Shown here piece by piece: positions 59,277-64,000 of a DNA stretch of 64,000 bases. Each line of letters begins with the position of its first letter. Position 1 is the stretch's first letter. Origin of the DNA: CAXQZM01 sp965229645 (lineage in GTDB: Bacteria > Pseudomonadota > Alphaproteobacteria > UBA7985); NCBI GenBank assembly GCA_965229645.1, contig OZ245893.1:2480001-2544000 (forward strand), given 5' to 3'. The notes under the pieces are model-generated. The model ran no database searches and was not told where the DNA came from. It was given only the letters and a program-made list of their open reading frames with translations. The translations under genes and the position numbers were made by a program.

Positions 59277-59927
59277 ATGAGTGCTATTATTCGCAGCGGT
59301 GGCAAGCAATACCGCGTTGAAGTCGGTCAACATGTCGTCATTGAGCGCCTCGTCGGCGAGGCAGGCGCGGACGTGACCTTTGACGAGGTGCTGTCAATGG
59401 GCGACGGGGACACGATCGAAATTGGGACCCCAACCTTGGCGGGGGTGAGCGTGCATGGCAAGATCGTCGAACAAAAACGCGGGCGCAAAATTTTGGTGTT
59501 CCGGCGCAAGCGCCGCAAGAACTTTCGTCGCCTGAACGGGCATCGCCAATACCAAACGGTCGTTGAAATTACCGCCATCGGCGGCCCCGCGCCCAAGAAA
59601 GCGGCTAAGGAAGCCGCGGCACAGGCGGCCCCCGACGCCGCCGCCAAGCCCGAACAAGCTGTCGAGTCCTCGGAGGTTGCAAAGGCCACGACGCAAGCAT
59701 CGCCAACCGACGGTTCGGCTAAAGAAAGTGCCGAGGCCACGCAACCAACGACGAAAGAAGCCGCGACCAAGAAACCTGCAACCAAGACAGCAGCAAAGAA
59801 GCCCGCTACCAAGGCGGCGACCAAAGAGACGCAAGACCCGCAGGCCAAGGATCAAGAGCCTGCGGCGAAGCCCAAACCTAAAACGAAGGTCAAGAAAGCA
59901 GCGACCGACGAAGGCGCGGCTGACTAA
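59277..59927 (+). CDS. rplU: 50S ribosomal protein L21 with long Lys/Ala/Thr tail
   Basis: The core (residues 1-103) is normal L21, beginning SAIIRSGGKQYRVEVGQHVV and ending near HRQYQTVVEITAIG. After that comes a low-complexity tail of about 110 residues rich in Ala, Lys, Thr, Glu and Pro (for example TKKPATKTAAKKPATKAATK). C-terminal extensions occur in alphaproteobacterial L21, but this one doubles the protein. It is first in the rplU-rpmA operon, with rpmA 102 bp downstream. Confidence 0.96.
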   Translation: MSAIIRSGGKQYRVEVGQHVVIERLVGEAGADVTFDEVLSMGDGDTIEIGTPTLAGVSVHGKIVEQKRGRKILVFRRKRRKNFRRLNGHRQYQTVVEITAIGGPAPKKAAKEAAAQAAPDAAAKPEQAVESSEVAKATTQASPTDGSAKESAEATQPTTKEAATKKPATKTAAKKPATKAATKETQDPQAKDQEPAAKPKPKTKVKKAATDEGAAD

Positions 59928-59960
59928 AGGAAACGAGATTTGACCCGAAGGACGACTCTC

Positions 59961-59997
59961 ACCAAGGGCACGAAGGTTTGACTCCTCAAGCCGTTGC
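59961..59997 (+). repeat. Degenerate solo hairpin in rplU-rpmA spacer
   Basis: ACCAAGGGCACGAAGGTTTG, then ACTCCTCAAGCCGTTG. It is clearly related to 63732-63767 (about 80% of bases in common) and less closely to the terminal A/T-rich stem of the multi-hairpin repeats (ACCAACGGC...AAAGTT...GCCGTT). Confidence 0.55.
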
Positions 59998-60029
59998 AAA
60001 CGACACTTAAGCACTAGGAGACCAAGACA

Positions 60030-60302
60030 ATGGCAACCAAGAAAGCAGGCGGCAGTACCCGCAACGGACGCGATAGCGAGAGTAAACGCCTTGGCGTCAA
60101 AAAGTTCGGCGGCGAGCATGTGCTGGCGGGCAACATCATCGTGCGCCAGCGCGGGACCAAGTTTCATCCTGGCAAGAACGTCGGCCTAGGCAAAGACCAT
60201 ACGATTTTTGCCACGGCGGAAGGTCAAGTAAAGTTTCATGTCGGCCAAAGGGGCAAATCGCTGATTTCGGTTGTGATGCCCGAGGCCAAGGCTGCCGAAT
60301 AG
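60030..60302 (+). CDS. rpmA: 50S ribosomal protein L27
   Basis: L27 (90 aa), a 50S protein whose N-terminal tail reaches the peptidyl-transferase centre. MATKKAGGSTRNGRDSESKR (residues 1-20) and IIVRQRGTKFHPG (about 35-47) are diagnostic. AGGAG lies 9 nt before the ATG. It is in one operon with rplU. Confidence 0.98.
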   Translation: MATKKAGGSTRNGRDSESKRLGVKKFGGEHVLAGNIIVRQRGTKFHPGKNVGLGKDHTIFATAEGQVKFHVGQRGKSLISVVMPEAKAAE

Positions 60303-60317
60303 ACCTGCCTTGGGCCG

Positions 60318-60698
60318 CTATTCGGCGCGAATGTTCCCTGCATGAGCCGAGCCAATCCACTTTGAACCCGCTATAGGCGGTTCCTTGGGTTCCCCAAACC
60401 CTTCAAGATACACGGGCGCACCCTGGGGGAACTCCACCATCAAGTTCAGCCGCCCGCCCATGGCCTCGATATGGTTACGCAAGGTGGAGAGCATTAGATC
60501 GCTGCGCTTTTCCATTTGGGCAACGGTGGCTTGGCGAATGTTGAGCCGTTCGGCGAGTTGTACCTGGCTTAGGTGCTTGGCCTTGCGCAACTCCTGCAGG
60601 GTCAGATAGGTTGCGTGCTGGCGGTCAGCTGCCGCTAGCACGTGCTCGCGGCGTGACTTGGGAAGTTCCTTGAGCTTGTCGTTGAGAGACTTTGTCAT
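60318..60698 (-). CDS. HigA-like XRE-family antitoxin
   Basis: A 126-residue XRE-type DNA-binding protein. The helix-turn-helix lies about residues 35-85 (SQVQLAERLNIRQATVAQME), with a C-terminal AMGGRLNLMVEFPQG strand segment typical of HigA antitoxins. The ATG overlaps the upstream toxin stop (TGATG). It should neutralise the toxin and repress the operon through the inverted repeat at 61081-61100. It is convergent with rpmA. Confidence 0.87.
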   Translation of the reverse strand: MTKSLNDKLKELPKSRREHVLAAADRQHATYLTLQELRKAKHLSQVQLAERLNIRQATVAQMEKRSDLMLSTLRNHIEAMGGRLNLMVEFPQGAPVYLEGFGEPKEPPIAGSKWIGSAHAGNIRAE

Positions 60699-61057
60699 CA
60701 CTTTGTTCCTTTCTGGATTGCGAGATATTGTGAAAATCTGGAGTCGGCCTTGGCGATCAGTGACTTATAAAATCGCCTCTGGTTCATGCCCGCCTTATTG
60801 CCTGCCGTTAGAAGAATGGCTTTTCGTTGGGGATCAAAAGCAAAAGCGATTCGCCAGACCCCTCCTTCAGCTCGAAGTCTCAATTCTTTCATGTTTGCAT
60901 GTCGCGAACCGTGTAAGGTATCCGCATAGGGGCGACTTAAATTGGGGCCAAGTTTAGCCAGCATGAGGCCCTGGACCAAGATGGCATCTTGTAGTGTTTG
61001 GGAAAATTCATCAAACTCGCGTTCAAACTCCTGATGAAAAGCGACTTTCCACTCCAT
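60698..61057 (-). CDS. HigB-like (Gp49/RelE-superfamily) toxin
   Basis: A 119-residue protein of the phage-derived Gp49-like HigB group. WKVAFHQEFEREFDEFSQTL, then SRPYADTLHGSRHANMKELRL, GGVWRIAFAFDPQRKAILLT and the C-terminal KSLIAKADSRFSQYL follow the family pattern of a ribosome-dependent mRNA endonuclease. I chose ATG 61057, the third in-frame candidate. Toxin-first order is typical of higBA. It lies immediately downstream of a palindromic operator. Confidence 0.87.
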   Translation of the reverse strand: MEWKVAFHQEFEREFDEFSQTLQDAILVQGLMLAKLGPNLSRPYADTLHGSRHANMKELRLRAEGGVWRIAFAFDPQRKAILLTAGNKAGMNQRRFYKSLIAKADSRFSQYLAIQKGTK

Positions 61058-61080
61058 TAGGTGCACATAGCTTCAAATCT

Positions 61081-61100
61081 ATATAGCCAGCAAGCTATAT
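61081..61100. promoter_or_regulatory. Palindromic operator candidate upstream of higBA
   Basis: ATATAGC, six-base spacer, GCTATAT: perfect 7-bp arms at 24 bp from the toxin start. It is a good candidate for HigA binding and autorepression. Confidence 0.6.
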
Positions 61101-61344
61101 TCTTGAGGTCCTACGCGTGATACAAAGCCTTTTGCAAGCATCGTTTTGCATCGCAGGCGCTTTCGCGGTATTCTGCGATCCGCGTTTTTGTGCGCGGACG
61201 CGGCTCTATACTGGCGACATGGGAAGTTGTTTGATCTTGCCGCTGGTGTGAAGCATTTGTTGGGCCTTCTTTGTTTTAAGCGCCCACGCCCAACGAAACG
61301 ATCTGGCCAAATGGCGCTGATCTGATAGAGGCGCCAGGCCGCCT
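61101..61344. other. Spacer between higBA operator and dusA
   Basis: No gene recognised. The region probably holds the divergent promoters of the higBA-like pair and dusA. Confidence 0.4.
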
Positions 61345-62289
61345 ATGACCTCGCCCTCGCTCAACTCCGTCGCGCCCATGATGGACTGGACGGATCGCCA
61401 TTGCCGTGTGTTTCACCGCGCGCTGAACGCCGATGTTCGGCTCTATAGTGAGATGGTGACGACGGGGGCCCTGCGCCATGGTGATCGGGCACGCCATCTG
61501 GATTTCTCCTCGAGTGAGCATCCTGTTGCCCTGCAACTTGGTGGCTGCGACCCAGGCGAGTTGGCCTTTGCGGCGCAGCTGGCAGAACGATGGGGGTACG
61601 ATGAAGTCAACCTCAATTGTGGCTGCCCGTCCGACCGGGTGCAGTCGGGCAGTTTTGGGGCTTGCCTGATGGCCGAGCCCGAAACGGTGCGGGCTGCCTG
61701 CGCGGCCATGGTGTCAGCCGTCTCCATTCCCGTCACCGTCAAATGCCGCATCGGCATCGACGATCAAGATAGCGAACAAGACTTGAACCGCTTTATCGAC
61801 TGCGTATCGCAAAGCGGGGTGCGCTATTTTATCGTTCATGCCCGCAAAGCCTGGTTGCAGGGGCTCTCGCCCAAGCAAAATCGCGACATTCCCCCGCTCG
61901 ACTACGATCGGGTCGTGCGTCTGAAGCGCCGCCGCCCTGATTTGACTTTGATCTTAAACGGCGGCTTGACCAATTTTGACCCCTTTCCAGGCCTTGATGG
62001 GGTCATGGTCGGGCGCGCGGCCTATACCAACCCTTGGATCTTGTCCGACGGACGCCAGACCCGCCACGCGGTGATCGATTCCCTTGGCCCCTATATGGAA
62101 CAGCAACTGGCGGCGGGTGTCCCGCTGGGTGTTTTGACGCGGCCCATGCTCGGGCTGTTCAATGGGTTGCCAGGTGCGCGTGCTTGGCGGCGGGCCCTCT
62201 CGGAAAACGCCTTCAAACCTGGGGCAGGGTTTGAAACACTCGCCCAGGCCCTCCGCCAAGTCCCGCGAGACGTGGAAGGCGGCTCATGA
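61345..62289 (+). CDS. dusA: tRNA-dihydrouridine synthase A
   Basis: An FMN enzyme (314 aa) that reduces U20/U20a in the tRNA D-loop. NLNCGCPSDRVQSGSFGACL (about residues 91-110) is DusA-specific and carries the catalytic Cys. The N-terminal VAPMMDWTDRHCRVFHR, the GIDDQDSEQ loop, and ILNGGLTN plus GVMVGRAAYTNPW for FMN binding complete the TIM barrel. It converges on the MATE gene and overlaps it by 6 bp. Confidence 0.96.
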   Translation: MTSPSLNSVAPMMDWTDRHCRVFHRALNADVRLYSEMVTTGALRHGDRARHLDFSSSEHPVALQLGGCDPGELAFAAQLAERWGYDEVNLNCGCPSDRVQSGSFGACLMAEPETVRAACAAMVSAVSIPVTVKCRIGIDDQDSEQDLNRFIDCVSQSGVRYFIVHARKAWLQGLSPKQNRDIPPLDYDRVVRLKRRRPDLTLILNGGLTNFDPFPGLDGVMVGRAAYTNPWILSDGRQTRHAVIDSLGPYMEQQLAAGVPLGVLTRPMLGLFNGLPGARAWRRALSENAFKPGAGFETLAQALRQVPRDVEGGS

Positions 62290-63657
62290 TCCAAGCCGTG
62301 CTGCCCGCTGCTGCACGAGCTGATCGAGCCGTGGCAAGCCAAGGGCGAGGGTAAGCGTGCGGCTGGCCATGAAGACGACATAGCCCCACCACAGACCGAT
62401 CATGCCAAACCGCGCAACCAGGCTAAAGTGTGCCAGACCCACGAAGAGCAGGGCCGACACCAGCATGGAGACCATCAAAATGCGCGTTTGCGTCAACCCA
62501 AAGTAGACCCCATCGAGCTGATAGGCCAAGACCCCCATGAGCGGCGAGAGCGCCCCAAACAGCAGCAGCGATTGGGCGGCGTGCTGGATCTCCCGCTTGT
62601 CAGTCAGCGACCCAATCAGGGCCTCGCCAAAGAAGAAGAACCCCGCCGACCAAACCAGCGCCGCGATCAACGCCGCCTCGGTCGTCAATTTGAGCGCGCG
62701 TCGATACGCCGTGACCGACCCCGCCCCATAGGCCGCGCCCGCCAGGCTTTCGACCGCGATGGCAAACCCGTCGAGGCCAAAGGCGGCAATTTCATGGAAG
62801 CGCAAAATGATGCCGTTGGCGGTAGCGAAGACTTCATCGCGCAGATTGCCCGCGCGCAGCATGTAAACAAAGGCCCCTTCAATCGCTAAGGAGCGGACCA
62901 TCAGGTCGCCATTGGCGCTCAACAGGGCGCGAAAGCGCTGCCGATTGAACAGACGCGCTGGCGAAACCCATGCCAACCCACCCAAGCGCCAAATGAGAAC
63001 CAGGGCCACAGCCAGGGCGCAGTAAGTCGCGATGTTTGAAGCCAGGGCGATCCCCGCGACGCCCCAGCCCAAGCGGAAGGTGAACAGCATATTGAGCGCG
63101 ATATTCATGAGGTTGAGGCCCAACTGGAGGGCGAAGATCCAACGCATTTGTTGCAGCCCGACCAACCAGCCAAAGCTGACGAACAGCAGCAGCGAGGCGG
63201 GCGCCCCCCAGATCCGGGTCGCGAAAAAAGCTTCGGCCAAGGTCGTTTGCTGCCCCTGCCGCAGGGCATAGACCCACTCGGCGGCGGCAAAGAAGGGCCC
63301 CTGAACTGCCAAGCAAAACAGGGACAGGCCCAGCGCCAGCAAGGCCGCGCGTTGAAATACTGCGCGTTGCTGGACAAGGTCTTCGGCGCCGAAGGCCTGC
63401 GCGGAAAAGCCCCCCGTGGTCAGGCGCAAAAACCCAAAAGTCCACATGAGCAGGAGGTAGGCCGAGGACGCGAGCGTAACGGCGGAGGCCTGCACCGTCG
63501 TCTCAAGGTGCCCCGCGGCCAGCAAATCAAAATAGCCAACCAAAGGTTCGGAAACGTTCGATAAAATGATGGGCAGGGCCAAGGCCCAGACACGGCGACG
63601 GGTAAGCGGCGCGGGTCCCCTTGTGGGATTTGGCGTCAAGGAGTCGGTCATAGGCAA
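62284..63657 (-). CDS. MATE-family (DinF-like) efflux protein
   Basis: A twelve-helix multidrug/toxin exporter-like protein (457 aa). It begins with VWALALPIILSNVSEPLVGYF (first helix, about residues 23-43) followed by DLLAAGHLE. The second half has LDGFAIAVESLAGAAYGAG, the family's repeated motif. The DinF/NorM subfamily is inferred from length and helix pattern. The substrate is unknown. It runs opposite to dusA. Confidence 0.92.
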   Translation of the reverse strand: MPMTDSLTPNPTRGPAPLTRRRVWALALPIILSNVSEPLVGYFDLLAAGHLETTVQASAVTLASSAYLLLMWTFGFLRLTTGGFSAQAFGAEDLVQQRAVFQRAALLALGLSLFCLAVQGPFFAAAEWVYALRQGQQTTLAEAFFATRIWGAPASLLLFVSFGWLVGLQQMRWIFALQLGLNLMNIALNMLFTFRLGWGVAGIALASNIATYCALAVALVLIWRLGGLAWVSPARLFNRQRFRALLSANGDLMVRSLAIEGAFVYMLRAGNLRDEVFATANGIILRFHEIAAFGLDGFAIAVESLAGAAYGAGSVTAYRRALKLTTEAALIAALVWSAGFFFFGEALIGSLTDKREIQHAAQSLLLFGALSPLMGVLAYQLDGVYFGLTQTRILMVSMLVSALLFVGLAHFSLVARFGMIGLWWGYVVFMASRTLTLALGLPRLDQLVQQRAARLGS

Positions 63658-64000
63658 AGGGCTCCGTTTGCGTCGATGAAGACGACACCAACTGCCCAGG
63701 CAGCTTCCTCCGCCAAGGACCCAACCCTAAAACCAACGGCGGGAAAGTTTGACTCGTCGAGCCGTTGATGGACGCGAAAAGATAGAATTGCAAATTCAGT
63801 ATTTATGGAGGACGAGCGACCAAGTGGGAGCGCAGCCTGCTTGGCGCAGACACGTGAGCGAAAGGGTCATTGTAAACGACCCAATCATCTCGTTCGTGTC
63901 TTCATCTTCCAAACTGCGCGCCGCATTTCGCACGTGCCAAAACGCATGACTTTCTTTGGGCGGCTGGTATGGAGGTTCTGCCATGCTCAACCTTGCCACG
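63658..64000. other. Right-edge spacer, no gene established
   Basis: This holds the upstream region of the MATE gene, a degenerate hairpin (63732-63767), and possible short frames that I cannot support. An ATG at 63983 with GGAGG about 10 nt upstream may be the start of a gene running off the edge, but too few codons are visible. Confidence 0.35.
63732..63767 (+). repeat. Degenerate solo hairpin upstream of the MATE gene
   Basis: ACCAACGGCGGGAAAGTTTG, then ACTCGTCGAGCCGTTG. It resembles both 59961-59997 and the terminal stem of the multi-hairpin repeats (ACCAACGG start, AAAGTT, GCCGTT end). Confidence 0.55.

Noticed and set aside
63749..63999. Short frames on both strands at the right edge
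   Set aside because: They have no family pattern and overlap each other; too little sequence is visible to support a gene.

Overview
This window looks like chromosomal DNA of a GC-rich alphaproteobacterium, probably Rhodospirillales-like. The evidence is the gene order pyrH-frr-uppS-cdsA-dxr-rseP-bamA-skp-lpxD-fabZ-lpxA-lpxI-lpxB, LpxI in place of LpxH, a DUF1640 gene, a DUF1127 gene and TRAP transport. No rRNA, tRNA or CRISPR array was recognised.

Layout. 1-1750: IS110-family transposase and a repeat-rich spacer. 1754-15081: one long plus-strand run for UMP kinase, ribosome recycling, isoprenoid and phospholipid precursors, outer-membrane protein assembly and lipid A synthesis. 15073-28033: minus-strand housekeeping genes (dinB, DUF1640, rpmG, S41 peptidase, rnr, topA, dprA, plsY, a pyrC-like gene, pyrB, ruvX). 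28099-29863: gatCA. 29961-33134: DUF1127 gene, a possible Cys-rich mini-protein, and a thiol-redox group (CcdA/DsbD-like, thioredoxin-like, DUF1223). 33490-35676: a large exported protein of unknown function. 35904-42000: a 6.1-kb nest of IS66, IS1380, ISAs1 and ISBst12-type elements, a broken hlyD and one AT-rich exported-protein gene. 42130-50590: leuD, then a catabolic locus (GMC oxidoreductase, TRAP transporter, IclR regulator, zinc alcohol dehydrogenase). 50801-51525: a damaged MntA/HepT module. 51693-56675: sdhBCDA-type fumarate reductase/succinate dehydrogenase followed by two-subunit class I fumarase. 56690-59079: TauE-like permease, LysR and GntR regulators. 59277-63657: rplU-rpmA, a HigBA-like module, dusA and a MATE exporter.

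The most striking feature is a family of about 200-300-bp multi-hairpin repeats, present in ten substantial copies plus degenerate single-hairpin remnants. They have near-inverted ends (ATACCAGCGG / CCGTTGGTAT) and an internal chain of hairpins whose terminal stem carries compensatory changes. They sit mostly between co-directional genes inside operons and often touch coding ends. One supplies the sdhA start codon, one holds the translation start and first residues of Skp, and one supplies the lpxD stop. One copy was split by the 6.1-kb IS island, with an exact 8-bp target duplication.

Several proteins depart from their family norm. SdhA has Cys where the FAD-linking His is expected. The PyrC-like protein lacks metal ligands, as in a pyrBC' arrangement. 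RNase R lacks its N-terminal helix-turn-helix. The MntA antitoxin reading frame has an internal stop while HepT keeps its RNase motif.
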